Shown: in pieces, positions 47,132 through 59,573 of the stretch
How the letters are laid out: each line of letters starts with the position of its first letter
How positions within the stretch are numbered: position 1 is the first letter of the stretch
Origin: Lonicera japonica
Taxonomy: Eukaryota > Streptophyta > Magnoliopsida > Dipsacales > Caprifoliaceae
Length of the DNA stretch: 64,000 nucleotides
Direction of reading: 5' to 3'
NCBI GenBank assembly: GCA_021464415.1
Contig: CM038468.1
Coordinates: forward strand, 744,001 to 808,000
The notes under the pieces: generated by a model
Told to the model about the DNA's origin: nothing
What the model saw: the letters and a program-made list of their open reading frames with translations, nothing else
The model's database searches: none
Program-made: the position numbers and the translations under genes

Positions 47132-49391
47132 GAGATGCAGGAAATTTTTGGCTGGGATTTGCATCTTGTATTGAAAAATTAGAGCAGGTTCCAGTATTTG
47201 TGCATAACGGAAATGATTACTGCATGGGTATGATTATTTTATCTCGAGTAATGATAAATGTACAACGTAAAATGACCAAGTTAATGACCCAAATGTTGTG
47301 TTATAAAGTGCATTGGTTTCTATGTTGGTTTTACATGTAACACTGATCAGTGCACTTTTTGACGCATAAGTAAGGCTACTCACTTGATTCGTCGTTGATC
47401 TTTCTATCTATACAATTTTAGGTACTTTAACCCAATTTTTGGCTCTTTTTATTTCCTCTTCAATAATTACCGTCTTCCATTTGAGGACATCTCAAATAAT
47501 GAATGGTAATAAAACAACGCAAATACAAATAAATAAATAAACAGAGGTGTTACTTCTTGGCTGAATGAAATAATGTTAATGCAGTAAACATTTGGTTGAC
47601 GGATGCTTTGTGAAATCTTATTTTCACTTTTGTTCTTCTGTTCAATTGGTTGAGTACTTCCTAAGTTCCTATTACTGATCACTCAAATTTATTTTATATA
47701 TTAGAGCAAGTTACTTGAAGATAAAAGTGTTCATCGAGATTTAAGCGATTCCAAGTTTAAGTTATCGTAGTAAAACAAAGAGATTTGGATAATTAAATTT
47801 TCGTTTTTGAAAAAAGTAAAATATTTTCTAATGAATGCAATAATAATAATAATAATAAAAAGAATTATTTTAAGAGAAGAATTGACAATGGACATAATTT
47901 AATGAAAAAGAATCACAATCAGCAAAAGAAAGCTAAGAGCCGGTGAAGCCGTCCTATTCCCTTTTCCTATATATAAATATATATTATTATTATTATAATT
48001 ACAATACTCAAGGAGGGAGGAAAACAATATATATATATATATATGATTTTGAAAGAAATGTCTAACTCATTTTTTTTGGATAAATCAATCTAACAGGGAG
48101 GCGAATGTAACCCATAATTCGTAACTGATGCTACTTGTATTTGAATCGATTAAAATTATAATTTTATTATTATTAAAATTCGTTTAATAATAATAAGATG
48201 AAAGAATGACACTTATTTTTTATTTTTTATTTTTTCACCCAACAAAAACATCAAAAATCAATGGTAGAGATTAACTAGTCGGGTTGAAATATGATTCTTC
48301 ACCCAATGAAATAGTTTCAAGGTTAGAAAACAAAAAACTTGAAAATCACTAATGAAAAAATTGCAAGTTTGGCTCAAAAGGAAAAGAACTTAAAACTGGG
48401 ACTGGTTCGGTTCCTAGTCAATTTTTGAATAATCGTTAACTGAACTCTATTAAATTATAATGGTTCGGTTCTAAGTATAAAAAAGTGAAGAACCGTTTAA
48501 GAACCGAACCGGTTTTAACGGTTCGGTTTCTCCGATTTATCGGTTAACCGTTAACAAAAGAAAAATCAAAATATTAACGATTATTCGGTTCTTCTGGTTT
48601 ATTGGTTAACCGTTAGCAAGAGAAAAACCAAAATATTAATGATTATTGAAAAAAAATAACGATTATTGTAAAGAAATAACGGTTATAATGGTTCTAACGG
48701 TTCGGTTCTTAAGCATTGGAATTGAACTTAGAAGGAAAAGTTCAATAACGGTTCCTTAACGATTATTGAAAAAAAATTATATTAAGAACCGTTAATCAAA
48801 CCGTTAACAAATGATAAGAACCGAACCTTTAAAAAAAATTAACAAATTTTGAAGAACCCAACTGAACCAATTTTTATCGGTTCGGTCTAGACCAGTTCTC
48901 CAGTTTTATTTTTTCAACCCTACTTGAATTAGGGAATATTCATAATACAAATCAAAGGTTTATCATTTACTAATTTTATTGCTAAGTTTTATATTTATAA
49001 TTCAAATATCACAATTATTTTAGAAATATTTAAAAGTCTATTTTATTTATAAATTATTATTTTATTTATAATTATTATTTTATTTGTTATTTGACGCTCT
49101 TGAACACGGACATACACTAATAATTACAAAAATGACCGTGGGGTGGGGGGCGGCGCGGGGGCCACATAAGATGTCTAATCAAGTTAGGGAAAAGTGAAGT
49201 AGTTGAACTATTTACTGAACTGCGGACAAACCAAGAAAAAGAAAAAAAACTCAGAGAGAGCCTTCAGTTTTCTCTTCCTTCAATTTTGCTACAAGAATTT
49301 GTTCTCCCATTTGCTCGCTCTCTGCTTTCTTCTTCTTCTTGATCTTTCAGTTATATATTATATATATATAGAGAGAGAAATAGAAATAGAG
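47132..49391. other. Spacer and promoter region of the biotin synthase gene
   Basis: AT-rich with TAA and TA microsatellites (about 47841-47860 and 48028-48044), a CGGTTCGG-rich repeat at 48392-48907, and a G-rich patch near 49138-49160. The last 150 bases are CT-rich then TA/GA-rich and likely include the 5' UTR. A TATATATA stretch lies 25-40 bases before the ATG. Confidence 0.4.
48392..48907. repeat. Element rich in AACGGTTCGGTT motifs with partial inverted ends
   Basis: The segment contains many copies and reverse copies of AACCGTTAA and CGGTTCGGTTC. The left end AAAACTGGGACTGG resembles the reverse complement of the right end (CCAGTTCTCCAGTTTT). No TSD is certain. It may be an old MITE or foldback repeat. 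Confidence 0.5.
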
Positions 49392-52300
49392 ATGATTCTT
49401 ATAAGATCAGTCCGACCGATTAGTCGATTCCTGCACCACCACCACCACCGGCAGCATTCACTCTATTTCTTGTCCACTTCAACTTCAGCTGCGGCAGTCG
49501 AAGCAGAACGAACCCTAGAGCAAGGTCCCAGAAATAATTGGACTAGAGATGAAATTAAGTCCGTCTACGATTCCCCCCTTCTCGATCTTCTCTTTCACGG
49601 AGTCCGTTCCCCCTCTCTCTCTCTCTATCTCTCTCTTTACATATATATATATATTGCAATGCAATGTCACTGACTATTTATCGAAAGATTGAAGCTTTAA
49701 TACACATTGAATAAGGCATGAATTTTGATGTTATTTTATTTATTTATAATATGCTTAACATGTGTATTTGTATACAAATTAATATTTTTCAATTTATTTT
49801 TTCCTGCATTTACTACTAACATTAGCTGTTGATGATTTGACCATATGTATACGTACATATGTATTTATATCAGTTTTGTGTATATATTGGGTTCTGAATG
49901 TTCATTTTTGGTTCAAATGGTAACTCAATTGGGGACAAGGACAATGTTATTTGCTAGTTGGGTACTTGTGGTTTGGTATATATAGACTGGTTCATAACCC
50001 GTGACAGAGGCACAATCAATCGTTCAAAAACTATCTTAAATCTCATCCACACAATTCTTTATCATTTATACATTTTCGCGATTCAAACACCATTGCCCCT
50101 CATTATATAAATATCATAATTCAATCATACTAGAACACAATTGTGTTTGATCAGATTGTGGAGTGTTTTATTTATGCCATCACACAATTAAATAGATTTA
50201 TGAGTAGCAAAGCAACACTTGATGGCATTCTAACAATCATTTACCCTTTTTTATACTTGTTAGTGAGGTTGGGTTTAGAATTAGTTTCAGAATACTTATA
50301 ATCTCCCTTTATTACCGTTCATAGGTTGAACTATGTTAAACCGTACTGGACATTTACCTTTTCTACTCGTTAGTAAAACTAGCTTGAGATTTAGTTTCTT
50401 AAAACTTGTATCCGCCTTAATGGCCCTTTTGCACTGGGGGGGGGGGGGGGGGGGGGGAATCTTCCTCCTCCTTTGGAGGCAAGCCTATTTATAGGTTGAT
50501 TATTAAGAGACGAAAGAAGAGATAGAACTGGAGAGGAACTGAAAAGAGGGGCAAAACTCTTATATATGCATGGATATTGACCTGACTTGTGCAACTTTGA
50601 GCCAACAGTTCAGTAGCCAAATTAACATATTTACAACTTATATATTTTAAGCAACTTTTGCCTCACTAACTCTTAAAAAACTCGAGAATCCTGATAGATC
50701 CAATGGCTGGCTAGTGAATCAGCTACTGATTGCAGCTTGATGGTTGCAAACTATGAAGCAAGGATTCCTTGAAATGGTAATAGAATCTATTGGAAAGCAT
50801 ATATTATTAAGGAATGATATATTCTCAAAGACTCTGATTCTTTGCACATGAATGTTGGTGAATTTGTGGAAATGATTTGATATATAATATCCTTTTTATT
50901 TATTTTTTTTTGAACACTAGGCAAAGACTAGAGTGAGATTTATTAAGAAATGGTAATGGGTACCAATGGGAGTAACCCTTCTCCATCAACTGTCCTTTGG
51001 AGGGACTTGAAACTTTCCATGGTTTAAAAATGTCTTTTATAGGGATTTGAAACTGTCCCTGATGGGTTCGAACTTGTATCTCCGTCGCCCTCGAACCTCT
51101 CTAAGGACTTGCTTTCAATCTAGATCTGCCAGCTCCTAAGAAAGACTCCATTTTTTTTTTCAATTACATGTCGAAACTTGCAACCTCTTTGCTTGTGAGA
51201 GGGGTGCACTCACATTTGAGTTGGACAAAAGTACTATTATTAAATTCATTTCTTGTATGTATAGTAATTGTTTTCTTATCTTAGGTTCTTGATTATGAAC
51301 ATATTTTTAACATTATTGATGATGTTGCAAGTCTTAATCTTATGTGAGATTCATGCTCTTTATAGGCTCAAGTTCATAGATATGCTCATAACTTTCGGGA
51401 AGTGCAGCAGTGTACTCTTCTATCTATTAAAACCGGCGGATGCAGTGAGGATTGTTCATATTGTCCTCAGTCCTCTAGGTATGACACTGGGCTGAAAGCG
51501 CAAAAGCTTATGAACAAGGATGCTGTTCTGCAGGCAGCACAAAAGGTGCAACTAACTTTATACTTTTTTGCAGTGACATTTTCGCTTTTTAATACCCTTT
51601 GAATACGATAATCATTTACACTTTCATGTGGATTTATGGTTGAGATACTATGCAATATAGTGACGAGGTACAACTTCCCCAACCCTACTCTTCAAAATTC
51701 AAAATTGTTTATCCCTTAATTGTATTGGGGCTAGTTGGGATCCAGCATATCTAGATGAACCAGGACAGGTTATGTCAGGGAACTGAAAGACCCAAAAACT
51801 GGAAAGTGTGAGGCAAGACATGGTTGATATCAGGAATTTTTACTTATTTTAGGGTGTGTTTGATAACCTCAATTCCATGGCTTGGAATTGGAATGGGACC
51901 ACTGAATTCCAAAACCATTGTTTAGATAAAAAAAAATGAGTTTGGAATTCTGTAAATTTGAATTCCACAATAGAACTACAGATTACAGACTTCCAAAACC
52001 AATGTCATACAGTATTCCAACTCACACTTACACCCCCCTCTCCTTTAAAGGCGCGGGCACACACACACTCTCGCACAACAATTTTTATCTCTTTCAACAC
52101 ACATTCTCTCTTTCACACGTACAGGCACATTCCTTCTCCCTCTATCTCTAATTGAATCCCAATTACATGTATCAAAACACACCTTTATTGTTTTAATTTT
52201 TTTTCCCTGGATAACCTGGTAAAATAGAAGGCACAAGAACTTTTAAGAAGGGAAAACATGTTTGTTGGACACGTATTGACATTGGCACTTCTGAGATCAA

Positions 52301-55300
52301 AAGAACAGGAAAAAGGGCAAAAGAAAAATATCCGTTTATTGTTATTTATTTATTATTTTCTGTTTTATATAATGTTATGTTAGATTATATGATTCTTGTT
52401 ATTATCATTTTAAATTTTTTGCCTCAATGATAAGAATAAAAGTAACAAATAACTTCTTGGACACTTGCAGAATGTGCTCATCATTGCCCACATGTCTTCA
52501 TGGTTCTTACGATCTCCCATTTAGTATGGTTAAATTAGTTCCAAAGAACAAAAATGTCTGAGTTGGCTATTAGCTTTATTATGTGTTACATGTTGTTGTC
52601 CTTTATGGTTACATATGAAAGTATCTGTTTCTATTGGCAGGCAAAAGAGGCAGGTAGTACTCGTTTTTGCATGGGTGCTGCATGGAGAGACACAATTGGG
52701 AGGAAAACCAACTTCAGCAACATACTTGAATATGTGAAAGAAATAAGGTAATGAGAGATCACTAGTTCAATTTTCTTTTCTTTTCTTTTCTTTTCTTTTG
52801 TGGGGGTGGGGGGGGAGGTGGGTTGCACAAATTAGAAATGCTATATTTTTTTTTTCAAGGTACTAAAAAAATTACAAGTTCAAACCAAATCTGAACAATA
52901 ATATTTGATTATTCACAAACCAAATCTTAAATTTATTTTACCAAATTATCTCGACATCGACATTAGAATCGTAGCAAACAATCAAAACCAATATTCATAC
53001 TTGGGGTGATAAATTAGATTTAACTTAAAAAAAAAATTTAACTTTCAAGTCCAAACACTTCTCCAAAAAAATGCATCGCAGGGTTTATAAATTTGATGGC
53101 ACTTTTAAGACCCGAAGGCGCCGAAGCTGTGTTGTCATATTTTGGAAAATATCCATTTATGCCTACAATTTTTCTCATAAAATTTTTGTTTGTACCAGGG
53201 TTTGAACCTTAGCTAATAAACAACTTATACTCATGTTTAACAACCAGACCATCTTCCTTTTTATCAAACTTTCTCCTTAAATTATATATGCGAGTAGCAC
53301 GAGCATTGCACATACAAGTAATATAGTATCTTATATAGGTAAAAAATCCCAAAGTTCCAGGGGCGAGGGACAAGCCCCTGCCCCAACATAAGTCTGCCCG
53401 TGTCCCCATTGATTTGATTTTGAGTTTGTAATCTTAAAATAGTACAGTAACTTCTTTTGGAGCCCATGAAATTTTTTTCTCAAATACTCGAGTCTTTCTA
53501 GGCTATAAATCTGTAAATCTGGTGGTGGGGAACTGGTCATATATTTTGTTTTGAGTAGCTGTTATGGTCGGAGATACCTTGTTGCAATATTTGTGCCCTC
53601 TCCTTATGAGGTAGATTTGAATCAATGTAAATCAATTGCTTCCTTGGCCTCTTTGAATTCTTTGCATGAAGTTTCTTGCAATCCAATTTTAGAAGAAATT
53701 TTAGTTATCTTGAAACTCCCAAATTTATTTATTTGTTAGGAAAAGAGGAGGGGCAGCAAATAAATTCAGGGGTTAGAGAGAAATGAAGATGGGTAGCGGA
53801 TAGTTCGGGTTTTCTTGTAATATGAGTTTTCATGTTCTTGTTGATTATTCTCTTGATTCTAGTTTGCACCTTTTAAAATGATTTGGGAGCCAGTATTCCT
53901 TTAAAAGTGCACACTGCTTGTGGCTCATGGTAAGATAAATACTTGCAACTTTGCAAAAGAGGAGGGCCTTTCAGCTCATTTGCGACCAAACAAGAGAGTG
54001 TTAACAGTTAACATTTGTTGCACTGGTCGCTTTCATCCTTAAATATCCACTTTTATAGTTTTATGGATTAAGGCTTTTGTTGAATTTGGTGCTGTGAAGT
54101 ATTGTCACAAAGAGCAGATTAAATTTTGTTGCCCTGTGGCTAAGTGCTTAAAAGGTGAGAAGTCAAAAAGATTTTGAAATAGTGCTGTTTTTGCCTTGAA
54201 AGGGGATTACAGAGTATTTGAAGAAAATGTGGAAGAGAAGGAATGGATTTGGGTGAAATTAAAATTCTCAGCATCTTTGTTAGATTCCTTCTTCTAAAGC
54301 AGTATAGCTTTCTTTTATGTATTGTTAAGCTGGAAGGTTGTTATTTTATAAGGTAGTAGTTTGTTTGGCATATGTAGTTGTTAGGAAGACTTGTTTGGGG
54401 ATTTTGTTGAAGGGAGACCCAATTTATGCCTCTGAGTTTACTTCATATTAACAATAGCTTTTGTTCTGATTGAAAAAATTACTTCGGGAAGCAATATACA
54501 AAAGTTGGTACACCAAATGATGCGTTAGTTAATGGGTTGTTCAACAGCTAAATGATTTCAATCACTTCTAGGTAGGTCCATTTCTAGACGAATCAAATGT
54601 GTTTTATGTACCAACATTTTGTTTGCTCTTTGTGCGTCTAACATTACTCTTCATGAACAAGCATGGAGCCTTGAAACAATTCTCAGTTACAAACTTAATC
54701 TATTATCTTCCTTATTGTATTGCTTGGTCATGAGTTCAAACCTCTTCTCCTTATGATGTTGGTTTTCTTCCCTCAAACGTCCACATATTTTCTTGCAAAT
54801 AGGGTAATCAACTGTAAAGTTTGTATGAGAAGTATAATTTGTAATATGCAGGGGAATGGGGATGGAGGTATGCTGCACCTTGGGAATGCTAGAGAAGCAA
54901 CAGGCTTTAGAGCTAAAAAAGGCTGGCCTTACTGCTTATAACCATAATCTTGATACCTCAAGAGAGTTTTACCCTAATATTATTACCACAAGATCATATG
55001 ACGAACGCCTCGAGACCCTTCAGCATGTGCGTGAAGCTGGCATCAATGTCTGTTCAGGTAATCTGCTTAAAATGTTTAAACAATATGAATCAACTCTGTC
55101 CCTTTCATAGTTACGTGGAATTTGGAAATTTAATGAGTCACCAGAGGTTATCCTCTATTGAATCCCATTTCATTTTATCTTATTGTCATTTAGGGCCCTT
55201 TTTTAGGTGAAATACTTTTCTCCCAGTTAAATTGTTAATTGGTAAAAAGAGAAGAAATAATAAATATGAAACATATATATTGCAGGTTATTCTAGTGGTG

Positions 55301-56855
55301 AAGTAAAACTTGAACCATAATATTTGTATGACATGATGCCTGTCTAAGGATTTCATTAGTTTTTTTATAATCAGCTCAAATAAATATTGCTTTCTAGCAG
55401 TAATATTCTTTTGAGGATGGAGAATGTTCTTGATGTCCTTATCTTTTAAGTTTAGTTTCTTCACAGGAACAAATAACTATCTTAATAAAATGCATCAATT
55501 GTGGGGTGTTGGATGGTCAGATCCCTTGTACCTAGATAGCTAATTCTTGTTATTGTCGAGGTTGCTAGAGTTTTCAGTGGATGTCTTATCCTCTGCTCTC
55601 TAGCTAATTTGACATTGTAGTTCCTTTTGTATCCTTTCAGTTGATTTATAAAATATTTTGTTTGTCAAAAAAAAAAAATATTAAGTTGTATTCTTCTGTT
55701 AATAGGAGGAATAATAGGGCTTGGAGAGGCAGAGGAGGACCGAGTTGGTTTGTTGCACACATTGGCAACTCTCCCTACACACCCAGAGAGCGTCCCCATC
55801 AATGCACTGCTTGCAGTCAAAGGCACACCTTTGGAAGATCAAAAGGTAATTGTATTAATTTGGTCATTTCATTTTATTTCTTGTATTGATTTTTCTTATC
55901 TATATAAGTTTTCGTTTCTGATCAAAAAAAAAAAAAAAAATTTGGTCATTCATTGCTCCAACAATTATTCTGATTAAATTTAATTAGTCGCCGAGAGCAT
56001 ATAATGGTAAACTTAAGTTGTCTCTTCCATATTTAACTTTCTTTCTGGTTGGTTTACCCGAAGAATTCTGTAGAACTAATTTTAACAGCCACTACAATTT
56101 GTCCTGAAAACTATATTTTACAGCACGGAGGTGAGGATGTTTGGGAACTCCAATGCAAGGTTTAGATTTTAAATTGGGCTCATGTTAGTTTGGAATTTGA
56201 ACTAATCTTGCTCCAATTCTAACTCCATAGCAAGGAATCGGGAGCTCCCACACGCTCCCTATTTATTCCAGTAAGTAATCCGGTAACTTATAGATTCAGA
56301 TTTCTACAGAGGAAATTAAATGGAGCATATGGTATTTTAGTATTTGGAGAGGTGTTCGTTACCCAGATGTGGATGCAAATATAAACCACAAGATTAGCTT
56401 ATTTTTTGATAAGAAATAAACTCTTTTACTGGATGCAAGAAATAAACTCTCTCCAGTAATATATAGATTCAGTTTTTAATGTTCATTGCTATAACTTTTT
56501 TGTAATTTTACTGAATGTCATTTGTTTATATATATGGTCACAGCCAGTCGAAATATGGGAGATGATTAGAATGATAGCCACGGCGCGTATCACTATGCCA
56601 AAAGCAATGGTGAGACTGTCTGCTGGGAGAGTTCGGTTCTCCATCCCCGAGCAAACGCTGTGTTTTCTAGCAGGAGCTAATTCGATATTCACGGGGGAGA
56701 AGCTTCTCACAACTCCAAACAACGACTTTGATGCTGATCAACTCATGTTCAAGCTTCTCGGACTTGTACCTAAAGGTCCTAGTTTTGATGATGCTCATGA
56801 TACTGCTGCTGCTGAAGCAGAAAGTTGCCAGAAAGCTGCTTCCAGTTCTGGTTGA
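49392..56855 (+). CDS. BIO2: Biotin synthase, mitochondrial (six exons, complete)
   Basis: Exons are 49392-49601, 51366-51545, 52641-52747, 54852-55057, 55706-55845 and 56544-56855. All introns are GT-AG and in phase. The product has 384 residues, close to plant BIO2. The N-terminus is rich in Arg, His and Ser without acids ([20 protein letters not shown]), fitting a mitochondrial presequence. The radical-SAM [4Fe-4S] motif CX3CX2C is CSEDCSYC in exon 2. The conserved cysteines likely to hold the [2Fe-2S] cluster are in [19 protein letters not shown] and INVCSGGIIG, with the arginine in [11 protein letters not shown]. The enzyme inserts sulfur into dethiobiotin to make biotin. I chose ATG 49392 because it starts the presequence-like part; an upstream in-frame open stretch is probably leader. 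Introns 1-3 carry repeats but splice sites look sound. Confidence 0.96.
50436..50457 (+). repeat. G22 homopolymer in intron 1 of biotin synthase
   Basis: A run of about 22 G follows GCACT and is followed by AATCTTCCTCC. It could form G-quadruplex structures; the exact length may be a sequencing approximation. Confidence 0.7.
50904..51132 (-). repeat. Dispersed SINE-like repeat, copy 2, in intron 1
   Basis: Read on the minus strand it ends in a poly(A)-like tail (plus-strand poly-T at 50904-50911). It carries AGTTCGAACCC, a good B box, at about 51066. It shares blocks with 31571-31742. TSDs were not found. Confidence 0.6.
51852..52183. mobile_element. MITE in intron 2 of biotin synthase
   Basis: The 332-bp segment starts GGGTGTGTTTGATAAC and ends TATCAAAACACACC, which are near reverse complements. 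The TSD is unclear (T-rich flanks), so superfamily is unassigned; hAT is possible. The interior has GAATTCCA repeats and a CA/CT-rich tract. Confidence 0.62.
52771..52799 (+). repeat. (TTTTC)n microsatellite in intron 3
   Basis: Nearly six copies of TTTTC are followed by a G-rich patch. It lies 23 bases after the exon 3 donor. Confidence 0.85.
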
Positions 56856-59573
56856 AGTTGGTCAAATCGCGTCTTTTTCTAAATTTTTTGGTGTTAATTT
56901 TCTAATGGGATACTGATTATTCATGTGATCAGTTCCATTCTCTCTGTTTTTTTCTCTTTTATGGACAAATGATAAAACTTTAACTGATTTGGTCTTCGAT
57001 TTTCAACTTGGACCCTTATTTAGACGAGTTCTAGTAAATACTTCTACTTCACTGCGAAAGGTGGGTTAAGAGAAGTGGTTGCTGTTCAGATTCAGATATT
57101 TTGGAAAATAGAGCGCTAACCCTACTCCAAAGAGGATGGTCATTTCCTTAAGCAAAAGAATGTCTATATCAATGGATACGCATATTATTTTCACCAAATT
57201 TCATTAAAAAACTTTGTACTTGAAGTAATGAAAATTTGTTGCACATGAATATTTTTTTCCATTGAAATTTTTAATGATTGTCCTCCCCAATTATTGTTAC
57301 TTTTTCTTTTGTTATTAGGGTGATTTCGTGGGATTAAAATTTAAATATGGCTGCCTTGACTAAAGGGTGCTAAAATAATAATAAATAAAAAAATAAAAAT
57401 CTTAAACGCGTTTTAAGTTGTAGTGTTCAAACAGCAATTATATTTGACAATTGACGTTCTTTGAAAACTTACAGGTTCAAATCTTATCTTAATTTTAAAA
57501 TGACGTGATTATGATAAATTGTAATTGGAACAATTCTACATAAAAAAAGTGTCAAAGAAAAATAAACAAAATGATAAAAATAACTAACTAAAACACTATC
57601 TAATTGGCAAAATGCGTGTAAATTGACTCAAATATCATCCGATATAAGTTAAAAAAAAATAAAAAATTTAAAAACATCTAACTAAATCACTCGTGTCTTT
57701 TTCTATCTTTATCGTAAAAAATTAATTGCTTCTTAAATCGTTTTCTCACTTCACAATCAAACTAGTCCTCGAAGAGACAGAGAGTGCATTTCCTTTCCAC
57801 CTCGAAATGATATTGATAAATTGCGAATTTAATAATTGCAACATCAAGCTTTGGTCCACTCTGTACACGTTTACACATACACATGATATTCCACTGAAAT
57901 TAGAAAAATGAACATTGTGAAAGCTTTAAGGTCGGTAGTTTTGGCCTCTCTTCTTGTTTTCAATAAAAGTGTCTTGTTCGAGAACCGATGTACATTAGGT
58001 AGTGAAGCCTATTTGTCAAACTATATTGTCGTAAGCCCACCAAGTCCAAAAAAAGACGATTCTAAAAATTATGTGGGGTCAAATTAGTTTAACTCAAAAC
58101 GATCAAGAGAATTCAATGTCATTGCTGCTCGCTGGGCTGCAAGCTTTTTATCGGCCAAATTCTACTATATAGGCCTCCGAATCTATAGATTTACTATTTA
58201 TGGTAGAAATAAATTTGGAAATAAGTTAAGAAAATTATATTTGACTTATGTCGAATCCGACACCATTCTCAACATCAATACTACAGGATGACATGATATC
58301 TATGATTTTTTATTTTTGGTATGTTATTTATAATTTATTTCCTTTCTAGAAACTATCGTTCATTAAAAAAGTGATTCTTTGCAATCGTTAAACATAATAT
58401 TACTGAATAAATCTGTGAGTGTTTATTCGTTTCTTAGCCAAGGATTTGTCTATTTCATAGCTTTCCGCTATGTTAGTAACCCAAGAAAGAGTAAATAGAT
58501 AAATAGAAGTGAAAAAGAAGCGTTTCGCCCCATAAGCTTACAATAATCTGCAATGACAAACAAGAAAACTAAATATGGGCACAAAAGCAAAATACAACCA
58601 ACAATCTTCAAATATGAAACCCAAATTGCAAAGACTAGCGTACAAATCAACAGAGCTAAAAAAATAAGATCAAACTAATCTAAATCTATTTCCAATGGGA
58701 TCTCCAAATTTCTCTAATCAACAAGAAAAATGGCGTAAACAAGTTTCTGCATCAGAGAATCCCCCGCACCAATGGCTTCACCAGAATTAAGCATTGTCTA
58801 AAGACATTTTTGTAACAATGTATAGTCCGAAACTCCGAATCCCCAGCTGCTGCTTCTTCCTCCTCCTACTCCTACTAGCTTTCGTATCTGAACTTAATTC
58901 ACTAGTAGCACTACAAGTTGATTCAAGGGGTAACAAGTGACGAGAGAGGACGAGCAATAAGAGCATCAATATTCTAGACTCGTACATATTTTCACGCCTA
59001 GCAAGTTTAAAAAGATGGAAAAAAAAAAAGGCTTTCGAAATAAACAACTGAACGTTAATCACATTAGCAGTTTTCTTGACTTGTAAATATGTTAATTCCT
59101 ACCAAATTACACCTGATATAAACTTTTACTCCTTCAGCATGTCTAACTATTTATTATACTTCAATCATGCAAACAAGGCATACATCAAATATGCTCAGAC
59201 ATCAATACATGTTCACTTGTTTAGTACTCGAATAGGGAATACAAATATATACATGTGTGTGGAAAAACTAACAACACACTATAGATTTCAAATTCAATAA
59301 TCAAATTAACTTCGACTAAGGCTTTAAACGAATGTAGAGAGAGGAACTGCGAGGTTGAAATCTTTGTACTGTCATGCTGGCCTACCAAGTCCTTTTGTTT
59401 ACTTTATAAGGATGGCCTACATGAAACACTTCACATATATTGACAGGTATTCCAATTTCCACATCTATGGTTTTCTATTAACCATTCAAGGATTTCTATA
59501 AAGCAGCCAACTTGTTCAAGAAAGTTCTAGCAACGTCCATGCAGTCTCATAATAAAGGAGACTTATTTCATGG
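56856..59573. other. Spacer between biotin synthase and the PPR gene
   Basis: Contains the biotin synthase 3' UTR, AT-rich spacer, and one weak small-ORF candidate at 58787-58987. The 3' UTR of the minus-strand PPR gene probably lies in the last few hundred bases. No transposon ends were recognised. Confidence 0.4.
58787..58987 (-). CDS. Doubtful small ORF with hydrophobic N-terminus
   Basis: A 66-residue frame starts MYESRILMLLLLVLSRHLLP, which looks like a short signal peptide. It continues with a basic stretch (ASRSRRRKKQQLG) and a short tail. The layout is that of a small secreted peptide precursor, but it fits no family I know. Open frames of this length arise by chance, so I list it only as a candidate. 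Confidence 0.18.
   Translation of the reverse strand: MYESRILMLLLLVLSRHLLPLESTCSATSELSSDTKASRSRRRKKQQLGIRSFGLYIVTKMSLDNA

Noticed and set aside
49203..49391. N-terminal extension of biotin synthase into the upstream open frame
   Set aside because: The upstream residues are low-complexity UTR-like sequence; the ATG at 49392 begins a normal mitochondrial presequence and gives the usual length.
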